In this document: positions 30,095-38,551 of the stretch, in pieces
How the letters are laid out: each line of letters starts with the position of its first letter
How positions within the stretch are numbered: the stretch's first letter is position 1
Assembly (NCBI GenBank): GCA_030613245.1
Contig: JAUWMI010000042.1
Span: forward strand, 1 to 38,580
Source of the DNA: Candidatus Sumerlaeota bacterium
GTDB lineage: Bacteria > Sumerlaeota > Sumerlaeia > MWCT01 > JAUWMI01
Length of the DNA stretch: 38,580 bases
Reading direction: 5' to 3'
Program-made: the position numbers and the translations under genes
The notes under the pieces: generated by a model
Told to the model about the DNA's origin: nothing
What the model saw: the letters and a program-made list of their open reading frames with translations, nothing else
Databases searched by the model: none

Positions 30095-32230
30095 CTAATC
30101 AGTTACCCGCTCATTCATGTGGGACGCGGGAGAGCGGCCGGGTTTCCATTGATAGATGACCGACCCATACTCGGAGTAAACCGGCCGAAGGAAGTTATGC
30201 AAAAACTGGCTAATTATATTAAGACCTTTTTCATACCGGGCGTTTAAGGCCGGATCCCGTAAGAGCGGCAAGCCGCTCAGCACCTCGCGATAGACAACCG
30301 TGTTGACCAGCACATACGACACGCCGAGCGCGTGAAGTGCGTCAGCAAATGCCTCGGGCGTCCCGCATCGGACTGCCATGTCCACAAAATACGATGCTTC
30401 AAACATACCGTCTGCCAGATAGGGAAAATTACAGTAGTAGCCCATATTTTCAAAGAGAAAAAGAATGCGATCGCCTGGGGAGGCAATCGTGTCCAGGTGC
30501 CGAAAGCATCCATAAGAGCGCACCCGTGATCGGAGAAAGGCATCCCGCGTCTCCTCACCCAATATTACCCGCAGGTGGTCGCGCATCGTGGGCGCTATGG
30601 GTTCTTCACGCTGCCACGCGAGCGTCATCACGCTGATGATCACAATCAGTGCAATAAGAAACCCATATAGCACGCGCAGTCCGCGATCTCGTACCCATTC
30701 GATTCCTACCGCCGCAATAATCCCGAGCAGTGGCAGACCCGGAATCAAAAACCGTACCTGCTGTGCCCCCAGTGCCCAGAGAATAAAGAAAATCGCAAAG
30801 ATTCCCATAAGAATGCGAATGGGCTGATTACGCCACACAACAAGAAGCGCCAGTGGAAGCATTACGAAAGGCAGAGAAGAGAGTTTTCCTGCAAAGTGTA
30901 GATAGCCTGGCCCGCTTTCCATAAAAACCCGCCAAGGCAGTAACAGATAATCCACAACACTCCGCCCCTGACCAATATTATGCTGCCAGTCAATCAGCTG
31001 TTGCGTCATTGTCGCTGTCCACTCGCGCCCATCAAACAATCCGTACAACAGCGGATAAACAGGATTGCCCGTATAGATAAAATTCTTAATGAGCCACGGT
31101 AGCGCCAGCACTGCAGATACTAAAAGAAAAGCCCCGGTCAGGATCCATTTGCGCCGAATCGTTGCTTCGGCAATCAACATCCCCTCGTTTTTCTTACCAC
31201 TCCGCACTTTTGCCACGCCGAGAATAACAAGGAAGGTGACCAGAACACTGAGCACCCCGAGTGTACCTGTATACTTCGAGCCCAGCAGTGCCCCGCCAAA
31301 TAGCCCCATAATCACAGCCCACTGCGTTTGCCCGCCTCTGAGAAGCTCGATAAAACTCCATACCAGCAACACAAAGAAGAATCCCATCCCTACGTCAATG
31401 AATGCGATACCAAACTCGTAGTTTACCATCGGGTGCACCACGAACAGTAAGCTTGCCAGCACCCCAACCCGTTCCACAAAGTACTGGCGCGAAAATCCGT
31501 AGAGCGCGACACATACGAGTAATCCCAGCACATAATGAAGCAGTTTTGCCACAACATCGTCGCCGGCTCCCATCCCCAATAAAAATAGCATATCTATATT
31601 CAGCGGCATATTGGAATAGATGTTCAGGGGAATGTAGTGAATCCCATGATGCAGTAGATACAATTTCGGAATCGTGAGATGATAAACCTGCGCATCCCAC
31701 GAGTAAGGCGGGACAAGGGCCGAGAAAAACGGGGGCATTAGTACAACAGCGAGTAGCACAAGCAATAGGGTGTCCACCGGCTGAACGCGTGGCCGATGTG
31801 CCTTCCATTCCTCGATCCCCTGCTCTACGAGCTCTGGTATCTCCAGCAGAACAATAAACAGCGCTCCCAGCAAAATCGCCAAAAAACTCCACGTCCACAG
31901 CAGATGCAATACACCCAGTAGCAGGGTTAAATAGATGAGTGCTACCATTCCGATGCCTGCACATATGCATATGTGCGTCAGCCAGTTTGGAATCGCGAGG
32001 CGTGACCAGCGGATGAATATTTTTCCGATGGCAATTGCCGTCACTACCAGAAATATCACCAGGGCCAGCTGAAAACACGGTATGAGACGGTTCAATACGG
32101 GGCTAATCGTCCGTGGGAGCTTCAACAGAAAGGGACAGAGAATGGCGAGCAACCATAGCACGAAGACAAGAAACAAAATGATTGAATGGGATAATTCCTG
32201 TCTCTTGTTGGCGACGGTTGGCATAGGCAT
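30095..32230 (-). CDS. Polytopic membrane protein, GT-C (family 39-like) glycosyltransferase
   Basis: A 711-residue protein with about a dozen hydrophobic segments from residue 15 to 560 and a soluble C-terminal end. The motif LVPPYSWDAQVYHLTIPKLY in the first long loop carries the acidic D and the YHL of GT-C transferases that use lipid-phosphate sugars (ArnT/PMT superfamily), and later FGIAFIDVGMGFF and LLGSKYTGTLG support it. Function is inferred: transfer of a sugar from a polyprenyl carrier at the inner membrane; the acceptor is unknown. ATG 32228-32230 is used; the ATG two codons later is equally possible. It stands alone on the minus strand between the amidotransferase and the phosphatase. 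Confidence 0.75.
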   Translation of the reverse strand: MPMPTVANKRQELSHSIILFLVFVLWLLAILCPFLLKLPRTISPVLNRLIPCFQLALVIFLVVTAIAIGKIFIRWSRLAIPNWLTHICICAGIGMVALIYLTLLLGVLHLLWTWSFLAILLGALFIVLLEIPELVEQGIEEWKAHRPRVQPVDTLLLVLLAVVLMPPFFSALVPPYSWDAQVYHLTIPKLYLLHHGIHYIPLNIYSNMPLNIDMLFLLGMGAGDDVVAKLLHYVLGLLVCVALYGFSRQYFVERVGVLASLLFVVHPMVNYEFGIAFIDVGMGFFFVLLVWSFIELLRGGQTQWAVIMGLFGGALLGSKYTGTLGVLSVLVTFLVILGVAKVRSGKKNEGMLIAEATIRRKWILTGAFLLVSAVLALPWLIKNFIYTGNPVYPLLYGLFDGREWTATMTQQLIDWQHNIGQGRSVVDYLLLPWRVFMESGPGYLHFAGKLSSLPFVMLPLALLVVWRNQPIRILMGIFAIFFILWALGAQQVRFLIPGLPLLGIIAAVGIEWVRDRGLRVLYGFLIALIVIISVMTLAWQREEPIAPTMRDHLRVILGEETRDAFLRSRVRSYGCFRHLDTIASPGDRILFLFENMGYYCNFPYLADGMFEASYFVDMAVRCGTPEAFADALHALGVSYVLVNTVVYREVLSGLPLLRDPALNARYEKGLNIISQFLHNFLRPVYSEYGSVIYQWKPGRSPASHMNERVTD

Positions 32231-32483
32231 GTGGAAGCATCTTCCGGGGAAATCGGACAGAATTCACGTGTACGCACAAGGCGCCTTTTCAACATTGCTC
32301 ATCTTGGGCATCATGTTCCAGGAGAATAAACCCGCCTGACAAATATGCTTTGTCTCTGCAATTCCCCGATGCCCTCAGAGTACACGCATGTTGTAAGAAC
32401 ACATAGAAGAAAGGCGTGGCTATGTCAACCTTATTAAATATGCGGTACTTAGAGCGAACTGTCCGACCGAGACAATGGAGCAT

Positions 32484-32511
32484 GTAGGGGCGTTTAATTA
32501 AACGCCCCTAC
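32484..32511. repeat. Perfect 28-bp GTAG-type palindrome
   Basis: GTAGGGGCGTTTAA and its exact complement TTAAACGCCCCTAC, head to tail. Same GTAGGGGC arms as the other elements, with a GTTTAA core. Confidence 0.8.
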
Positions 32512-32560
32512 AACTATGCGTGGCATCCGCCAAGGCGGATGAATCTCCACGGGCAGGTTG

Positions 32561-32630
32561 AAAATGCGCCTGTGGCGTGATGCCCGTGCCACCTTCAAAA
32601 AATGCGCCTGTGGCGTGATGCCCGTGCCAC
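32561..32630. repeat. 38-bp tandem direct repeat, two copies
   Basis: AAAATGCGCCTGTGGCGTGA followed by TGCCCGTGCCAC occurs at 32561-32592 and again at 32599-32630, identical over 32 bases. The inner part GTGGCGTGATGCCCGTGCCAC forms an imperfect hairpin. Confidence 0.75.
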
Positions 32631-32748
32631 TTTATAATTAAAGTTCCGAAGTATATAAGCCCTGTAGATATTCAAAATATTCGTTTTGTTTGGGGCTCTT
32701 AGATGTCTGGGAAGAACGAGAAAAAGTGAAACGTGGGTTGGAGTAGTG

Positions 32749-33519
32749 TTAATCCTCGGGCAGGAATTTCATAAGAACCAGTGTAATATTATCCATGCCT
32801 CCATATTCATTGGCCTTTTGCACGAGCGTCTGACAGGCTAGCTCGAGATTATCTCCCATGCTGCAGATGGTTTCTTTGATCTCCGCATCTTTGACCATGC
32901 CTGAAAGCCCATCAGTACAGATCAGGAGCCTATCGCCGGGGGCGACCTCTACGGTGCTCACGTCAATCTCTACACTGTTACGGTTGCCCAGAGCGCGGGT
33001 AATTACATTTCTCCAGCGATGATTCCGCGCCTCTTCCTCCGTGATGAGCTTTTTTTGCAGTTGCTCGCTCACCCAAGAGTGGTCAACCGTGAGTTGGAGC
33101 ATTTCATCGCCCCGAATATGATAGATGCGCGAATCACCCACATTCACCACGCACGCCTTATCGCCGTCCATAAACACTCCGGCAACGGTGGTTCCCATGC
33201 CACTATAGTCGGGATCCTGTGCTGCCAGCTGGCAAAGCTCTTTATTGGCCAGGCGTACTGAGGTGAGGATCATATTTTCGGCTTCTGAAATGTTTGCATC
33301 AATGCCAAATGGCCAGGTGAGCTGCGAGTCTGCCAAACAGCGACGGATGAACTTCACGATAGTGTTAATGCTCGTGCGGCTTGCAACCTCACCAGCATTG
33401 TGGCCTCCCATTCCATCAGCCACAAGATACAGGCCAAGATCATCAACAATGGTATAGTTATCCTCGTTGTGAGTCCGCTTCAAGCCAATGTCAGTTTTTC
33501 CGTACGCCTCTAAGTTCAT
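32749..33519 (-). CDS. PP2C-family serine/threonine protein phosphatase
   Basis: A 256-residue PPM/PP2C phosphatase of the compact bacterial (Stp/PrpC) kind that reverses Ser/Thr kinase signalling. Motifs in order: RTHNEDN (15-21), LVADGMGGHNAGEVAS (about 32-47, metal Asp and Gly), GMGTTVAG, VVNVGDSRIYHI, LQLTVDHSWV, VITRALG, LLICTDGLSGMV (metal Asp) and GGMDNITLVLM (metal Asp). All metal ligands are present. No partner kinase is in the window. The ATG (33517-33519) has no clear SD; a TTGACA lies about 70 bases upstream but without a good -10. It is divergent from the aldo/keto reductase gene. Confidence 0.93.
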   Translation of the reverse strand: MNLEAYGKTDIGLKRTHNEDNYTIVDDLGLYLVADGMGGHNAGEVASRTSINTIVKFIRRCLADSQLTWPFGIDANISEAENMILTSVRLANKELCQLAAQDPDYSGMGTTVAGVFMDGDKACVVNVGDSRIYHIRGDEMLQLTVDHSWVSEQLQKKLITEEEARNHRWRNVITRALGNRNSVEIDVSTVEVAPGDRLLICTDGLSGMVKDAEIKETICSMGDNLELACQTLVQKANEYGGMDNITLVLMKFLPED

Positions 33520-33727
33520 GTCACAAAATTCACAAGGGTCTCTTGTATTTACTGTTATGAAAATGCAGCAAAGAGACTATCCATGTCAAGAATTTGTTAG
33601 CTAACGATTTAGCAGCTCAAGTTGCAGAACAGCAAAGCGGCGAATATTTGCCCAAAATTGGAGGACAAATACAACAAGTATACCAAAGCAACGTTTCGCC
33701 TGCACCAATTCGCATCAAGAAAATTTC
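33520..33727. other. Divergent spacer between the phosphatase and reductase genes
   Basis: No gene seen. A 97-codon plus-strand frame (33594-33887) runs through the terminator hairpin and has no family features. See the promoter and terminator entries that follow. Confidence 0.4.
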
Positions 33728-33755
33728 TTGCGTCTCATTTATAAAATTATATTAT
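33728..33755 (+). promoter_or_regulatory. Candidate plus-strand promoter upstream of the reductase
   Basis: TTGCGT (33728-33733), 16-base spacer, TATTAT (33750-33755), in an AT-rich stretch. The start would be near 33762, about 170 bases before the reductase ATG and only 22 before the hairpin. Confidence 0.35.
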
Positions 33756-33783
33756 AGCACATCAGCGCGTATCTGTCAGAGAG

Positions 33784-33811
33784 AAAAACCGTGCGTGCAA
33801 CGGTTTTTTTT
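33784..33811 (+). terminator. Intrinsic terminator-like hairpin in the divergent spacer
   Basis: Stem AAAAACCGT (33784-33792), loop GCGTGCA, ACGGTTTTT (33800-33808), with the T-run continuing to 33811. Complete nine-base stem and eight T. No gene ends before it, so it would terminate an unexplained short transcript or act as an attenuator for the reductase. Confidence 0.55.
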
Positions 33812-33931
33812 AAGACATGGCGCATTGGCAATAGGCGCTCTATTGAACGCGGAAAAACCACTTTTCGCCTCGTTGTTTCTCGGATAGTAGCGTCGCCACA
33901 CACATGCAACAGGCAAGGAACTTTTCCGTCA

Positions 33932-35068
33932 ATGCAATACCGACCGCTTGGCACTACAGGGCTTCAGGTCTCCATGCTGGGGTTTGGCGCTATGCGCATG
34001 CCTGAGAATGAGGACGAGGCCATTGCTGTTATTCAGCGCGCCTTTGATCTTGGCGTGAATGTGATTGATACTGCCCCCTACTATTGTAAGAATCGTAGCG
34101 AGACCATTGTCGGCAAGGCGCTCAGGGGCTACCGTGACAGCGTATTGCTCTCGACGAAAAACCCGGTGCAGCAAAACCCAACGGCCGCTGCCTCGCGCCG
34201 GCAGCTCGAAGGGTCGCTTCGCACCATGTGCGTGGAAACGATTGACCTGTATCATATGTGGAGCCTCAATAAAACAATGTGGGAGACGATTCTCTTGAAG
34301 CCTGACGGGCCTCTTGCAGTTGCCAAACAGGCGAAGGAGCAAGGGCTGATCCGGCATATCTGCTTCTCCTGGCACGACGCGGCTGAGCACGCCATTCCCC
34401 TGATTGAGTCCGGGGAATTCGACTGCATGACAATTCAGTATAACCTGGTGAATCAGTCGCAAGCACAGGCAATTGAGGCGGCGTATCGCCATGGGCTTGG
34501 TGTGTTCGTTATGGGGCCAGTTGCCGGCGGTATGCTGGCCCACCCCTCGCAGGTAATTAAGCGTCTTAAACCCGTGAAGGCGCAAAGCAATACAGCACTG
34601 GCCCTGCGCTTCGTGTGGGCAAATTGCGCAGTCTCTTCGGCCCTGTCAGGGATGAGTAGCATTGCTCAGGTGGAAGAGAATGTTGCTACAGCGAACCACT
34701 CTGCACCTCTATCAGGCGATGAACTCGCGGCCATCCAGGCGACTCTGGAGCAGCTCAAGGCGCTCGGCGACCGCTTCTGCACTGGATGCGGCTATTGCGA
34801 ACCGTGCCCACAGAAAGTAAACATCCCTGAGATTTTTAAGTATCGCAACTACGCTATTGTCTATGATTTGGCAGACTGGGCGAGAACCAATTATCAGTTG
34901 CTTGGATCAAAAGGACATTGGGTGCCGGGTTTCGGCGCGGATGCCTGCACCGAGTGTGGTGAGTGCGAACCGAAATGTCCTCAGCGGATTCCAATTGTTG
35001 AGCAGCTAAAAGAGGTTCACGCACTTTTCGGCACGCAATCTGCCAGATCAAGATCAAAATCCTCCTAG
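33932..35068 (+). CDS. Aldo/keto reductase with C-terminal 2[4Fe-4S] ferredoxin domain
   Basis: 378 residues. MQYRPLGTTGLQVSMLGFGA is the AKR start; VNVIDTAPYY holds the catalytic Asp and Tyr; LLSTKNPV the Lys; DLYHMWSL and ICFSWHDAAE follow, with Trp-His in the place of the usual His region. The C-terminal 85 residues carry two Cys clusters, CTGCGYCEPCP and CTECGECEPKCP, for two [4Fe-4S] centres. This fused AKR/ferredoxin type is common in anaerobes and probably couples a carbonyl or alcohol reaction to ferredoxin rather than only NAD(P)H; the substrate is unknown. I start at ATG 33932-33934, directly before the conserved N-terminus, with AAGGA 12 bases upstream; the open frame extends far upstream through the terminator. 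lgt follows after 22 bases. Confidence 0.88.
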   Translation: MQYRPLGTTGLQVSMLGFGAMRMPENEDEAIAVIQRAFDLGVNVIDTAPYYCKNRSETIVGKALRGYRDSVLLSTKNPVQQNPTAAASRRQLEGSLRTMCVETIDLYHMWSLNKTMWETILLKPDGPLAVAKQAKEQGLIRHICFSWHDAAEHAIPLIESGEFDCMTIQYNLVNQSQAQAIEAAYRHGLGVFVMGPVAGGMLAHPSQVIKRLKPVKAQSNTALALRFVWANCAVSSALSGMSSIAQVEENVATANHSAPLSGDELAAIQATLEQLKALGDRFCTGCGYCEPCPQKVNIPEIFKYRNYAIVYDLADWARTNYQLLGSKGHWVPGFGADACTECGECEPKCPQRIPIVEQLKEVHALFGTQSARSRSKSS

Positions 35069-35090
35069 CCCCGCTTCGCGGGAGGTCTCA

Positions 35091-35945
35091 ATGCATCCAA
35101 TTCTATTTTATGTGACCCAAAATTTTTACATCGGCACGTATGGTGTGCTTGTTGGGATTGGCGTACTGCTGGGAGTAATCCTGGCAGTCCGCCATGCTCG
35201 CAAGGTACACTTCAAGCAAGATGTTATTATGGATTTGATTTTTTTCTGTATCCTTGGAGGAATTGTTGGAGCCCGCCTGCTATATATTATCGTCTATTTC
35301 CCAGCATTTCTTGAGTCCCCATTCAAGATACTTTTTGCGCGCCAGGGTTTTGTGTTCCTCGGGGCAATTGGAGGCGCAGTTGCTGTGGGCATAATCTACA
35401 TCCGGCGACACCAGTTGCCGTTCTGGCAGGTTGCCGATGTGGTTGCGCCCTCAATCCCGCTTGCACATTTCTTTGGTCGCCTGGGCTGCTTCTCTGCTGG
35501 CTGCTGCTATGGGAAGCCTGTCGGTCCCGGGTTGCGCTTTCTTGGAGTCCGGTTTCCCGCTGTATTTGATAAATCAGGAGAGTACGTGGGTAGCGGATCT
35601 TTTGTTGACCACTGGAGCGCCGGACTGCTCGACCCTGGGGCTACGCACTCCCTGCCCGTTTATCCCACGCAGTTGTTTGAGGGCGGCGCGAACCTGCTGA
35701 TTTTTGTGATACTCCTGCTTGTGACGCGCAGAAAGCACTTTGATGGTCAGCTCATGCTTCTGTATCTATTGCTTTACTCTGGTGTGCGATTTCTCATCGA
35801 ATTCTTCCGGGGCGATCCTGACCGAGGCATCTGGTTCAATGCCCTCTCCACCTCGCAGATCCTTTCTGTGGTTATAATTGGTCTTGCTCTGTACTTCTGG
35901 ACAACCCGCCACAAGGTCGGTACGCAGCACAAGACCGCCGATTAA
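35091..35945 (+). CDS. lgt: Prolipoprotein diacylglyceryl transferase
   Basis: Inner-membrane enzyme that moves diacylglycerol from phosphatidylglycerol to the lipobox Cys of prelipoproteins. 284 residues with about seven membrane segments. Conserved points: FYIGTYGVLVGIGVLLGV, GGIVGARLLYIIVYF (the GARL motif), GFVFLGAIGGAVAVG, then HFFGRLGCFSAGCCYGKP, which corresponds to the essential H...GRxGN region with Cys-rich variation, THSLPVYPTQLFEGG, and GVRFLIEFFRGD near the end. ATG 35091 with GGGAGG five bases upstream, inside a small CCCGCTTCGCGGG palindrome right after the reductase stop, so the two genes are probably co-transcribed. Its presence shows that lipoproteins are made. Confidence 0.93.
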   Translation: MHPILFYVTQNFYIGTYGVLVGIGVLLGVILAVRHARKVHFKQDVIMDLIFFCILGGIVGARLLYIIVYFPAFLESPFKILFARQGFVFLGAIGGAVAVGIIYIRRHQLPFWQVADVVAPSIPLAHFFGRLGCFSAGCCYGKPVGPGLRFLGVRFPAVFDKSGEYVGSGSFVDHWSAGLLDPGATHSLPVYPTQLFEGGANLLIFVILLLVTRRKHFDGQLMLLYLLLYSGVRFLIEFFRGDPDRGIWFNALSTSQILSVVIIGLALYFWTTRHKVGTQHKTAD

Positions 35946-36164
35946 TGGGTGCTCCAAGTCGTAGTTATTGTGACCTGTTCTATTTAGATTTCTATAGATA
36001 ACGGTACAGCTTCTGAAATCTTGAAAGAAGAATTTTCAAATAGGAGCAATTTGGAAGTCATTTTAAACCTCATATCTCCTGTGATGATGTGCTAGTTATC
36101 ATTTATATTTGATTGAGACATTGGCGAAAACCTTCTATGATACGTCCGTTGTGCTTGACCAATC

Positions 36165-36193
36165 TTGTCAAGTTATGCGAAATGGTGTGTTAT
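36165..36193 (+). promoter_or_regulatory. Candidate promoter of the STAND NTPase gene
   Basis: TTGTCA (36165-36170), 17-base spacer, TGTTAT (36188-36193). The start would be near 36200, about 36 bases before the ATG. The preceding 220 bases, back to lgt, hold no other recognisable feature. Confidence 0.4.
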
Positions 36194-36235
36194 GAGAAAA
36201 ACAAGAAGGTCCAAGCTATAAATGGGGCTGTTTAA

Positions 36236-38551
36236 ATGAACCAAAGGCGCCACAAAAAGGGGGAGGTATCTTACAGGCCTTGTCCGCCACAGGAGTTTGC
36301 TGGCCGATTTGACCAGAGGAAAAGGCTCCTTGAAATTTTGCTCAAAGTGAAAGGCCAAGGGGTGAAAGACCTGGGGCACCTGGTTATGATCTCAGGTGCA
36401 CGAGGTTCAGGGAAGAGCTCGTTTCTCGATTGGGCGGAATACGAAATTCAGATTAGACGAGAGGGATTAAACAGCCCTGCAATCAAAAAGAATTTTCTGG
36501 AAACGCCAGGTATGATATTCACCACGTATAGAGACTTGCTTACGGAATTAAAAGGGCATCAGAAATTCGGCTGGTTCAGAAAAGCACTGGATAACCCTAA
36601 TGTCAAAAAGTCTATTGAAGTTGGGCTGGGAGTATTTGAGAGTGCCTCTTCGTTGGCAGGGCCAGGGAAAGTGGCTGTCGATTCTGGAATAGCTGCAGCG
36701 AGGGGGCTTTTGCCTGGAGAAACTGTTGAGTACAGCAAATTGCTTACATCTTTTCTCAAAATTCTTCGCAGTTTGAGTGGCGAGCTAATTAAAAACGAGC
36801 AATTTCTTGTAATTCTCTGCGACGATGCCCAGTGGTCATCCCAACCTGATTTCCAGCTGCTCAAGGATTTGATTCGGAATTTGCCGCCTGGAATAGCCTT
36901 TATTATCACTTTTCGTTTAGAGACTCAGAGTATGGAAAAGTACGCTGAGCTGCGACAGGAACTAGATAGATATGGTCATACTGAGATTTGTCTCAGCAGG
37001 ATGGGTGCAAAGGGAATTAAGGATTTCGCTATGCGGAGATATAATTTGGCGATTAATGATGCAACGGCAGAATTTTTGAGTAAGAAAATCGGCGATCCCC
37101 TCTGTTTGGTATGTTGCTTCAATCTATTACAAACAGGTAACCTGGAGCCGAATCTTCCTAACTTCCAGAAAATTCTGCCTGAAGCATTAAAGCCGGCGCA
37201 ATGTATATACTCTGGATTAGACGAGAAGTGGAAAGACAGGGTGGATTCTCTTTGCATCCTACACCCACCGTTACCGCTATTGCTCATTGCCTGTATTCTG
37301 AGGATAGAAGGGCGCGATATGGCAAGACTGAAAGATGAACTTAATCAAAGTATTGTTTTTAAGAGACTGGGAAAAGAAACCTATGATTTTGCTCATCCTT
37401 CACTGCGAGAGTATTGCAAGAAAGAATTGCCAGAAGATGTGGCCATTAGTTTCCATTCTCAAGCAGCAGACTGTTTTGAAGCTTTGAGCGACAGATTTCC
37501 TGATAAGTGGTTTGTTGCCCTTTCCCTTGCCGAACATTTATTTTTTGGGCAGAAGTATGAGAAGGCATTAGTATTAAATCTTCTAATTGGAGATCAATTA
37601 TACGATCGCTTTGATTTCCATCTAGCTCTTGAACTGATGGAGCGAGCCGAAATTTGTGCAGAAAAAACGAAAAGTATGAAGATTTTATCCACAAGTCTTC
37701 ACCAAAAGGGAATGATTTTGCAATCTATGTTTAGATTCGATGATGCGCTCAATGCCTACAACCAGAGCCTGAAAATCAAGCAGCAGGGAGATAATCGTGC
37801 TGGTGAGGCGAAAACCCTGCATCAGATCGCCATGGTTTATGAAGACACAAACCGATATGAGCAGGCTTTGAAATATTACAGGCAGAGCCTGGAAATCGCG
37901 CGGGAGATAGGTGATCGGGTAATGGAGGCGAAAACCCTGCATCAAATCGGCATGGTTTATCAACATACAAACCGATATGAGGAGGCTTTGGAATATTACA
38001 CCCAGAGTTTGAAAATCGCGCAGGAGATAGGTGATCGTGCTGGTGAGGCTAGTAGCCTTTATCAGATGGGCCGGGTTTATCAGTTAACAAACCGCTATAA
38101 GGAGGCTCTGGAATATTGTAATCAGAGCCTGGAAATAGCGCGGGATATAGGTCATCGGGATGGTGAGGCTAAAAATCTGCATCAAATCGGAATGGTTTAT
38201 GAAGATACAAAGCGTTATAAGGAGGCCTTGGAATATTACACGCAAAGCCTGAAAATCGTGCGGGAGATAGGTGATCGTGCTGGTGAGCCTATGACTTTGC
38301 ATCAGATCGGCGTAGTTTATTATTTAACAAAAAGTTATGAGGAGGCTTTGGAATATTACAACCAGAGCCTGGAAATTGAGAGGGAGATAGGCGATCGTGC
38401 TGGAGAGGCGAAAACCCTGCATCAATTCGGCATGGTTTATCAAGATACAAAGCGATATGAGGAGGCTTTGGAATATTACAACCAGAGCCTGGAAATCTTG
38501 GGGGAGATAGGCAATAATGATGGTGAGGAGGTAACCCTTCAGGAGATCTAA
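36236..38551 (+). CDS. STAND-type NTPase with C-terminal TPR array, ended by a stop inside the array
   Basis: 771 residues. An AAA/STAND ATPase domain comes first: AGRFDQRKRLLEIL, Walker A GARGSGKSS (54-62), Walker B FLVILCDDAQW (190-200) with the DDxQW typical of STAND proteins, IIITFR-type sensor 1 (AFIITFRLE), and a winged-helix-like stretch up to about 400 (FAHPSLREYCKKELP). From about residue 480 comes an array of TPR units of exactly 40 residues, for example TLHQIGMVYQHTNRYEEALE. The DNA repeats at 120 bp are so alike that the array must be young or homogenised. TAA at 38549-38551 cuts a unit short, yet I-F-Y-E-K-M-E-K-Y after it still fits the TPR pattern. STAND-TPR proteins act as sensors in signalling or anti-phage immunity; no effector domain is seen at the N-terminus. 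SD weak. Confidence 0.8.
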   Translation: MNQRRHKKGEVSYRPCPPQEFAGRFDQRKRLLEILLKVKGQGVKDLGHLVMISGARGSGKSSFLDWAEYEIQIRREGLNSPAIKKNFLETPGMIFTTYRDLLTELKGHQKFGWFRKALDNPNVKKSIEVGLGVFESASSLAGPGKVAVDSGIAAARGLLPGETVEYSKLLTSFLKILRSLSGELIKNEQFLVILCDDAQWSSQPDFQLLKDLIRNLPPGIAFIITFRLETQSMEKYAELRQELDRYGHTEICLSRMGAKGIKDFAMRRYNLAINDATAEFLSKKIGDPLCLVCCFNLLQTGNLEPNLPNFQKILPEALKPAQCIYSGLDEKWKDRVDSLCILHPPLPLLLIACILRIEGRDMARLKDELNQSIVFKRLGKETYDFAHPSLREYCKKELPEDVAISFHSQAADCFEALSDRFPDKWFVALSLAEHLFFGQKYEKALVLNLLIGDQLYDRFDFHLALELMERAEICAEKTKSMKILSTSLHQKGMILQSMFRFDDALNAYNQSLKIKQQGDNRAGEAKTLHQIAMVYEDTNRYEQALKYYRQSLEIAREIGDRVMEAKTLHQIGMVYQHTNRYEEALEYYTQSLKIAQEIGDRAGEASSLYQMGRVYQLTNRYKEALEYCNQSLEIARDIGHRDGEAKNLHQIGMVYEDTKRYKEALEYYTQSLKIVREIGDRAGEPMTLHQIGVVYYLTKSYEEALEYYNQSLEIEREIGDRAGEAKTLHQFGMVYQDTKRYEEALEYYNQSLEILGEIGNNDGEEVTLQEI

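Larger units (their letters stand above)
32231..32748. other. Spacer rich in palindromes, upstream of the GT-C gene
   Basis: No gene. Contains a perfect 28-base palindrome (32484-32511), an inverted ATCCGCC/GGCGGAT pair (32525-32540), a 38-base tandem repeat (32561-32630), and the phrase ACGCACAAGGCGCCTTTTCA near 32272. Confidence 0.6.
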
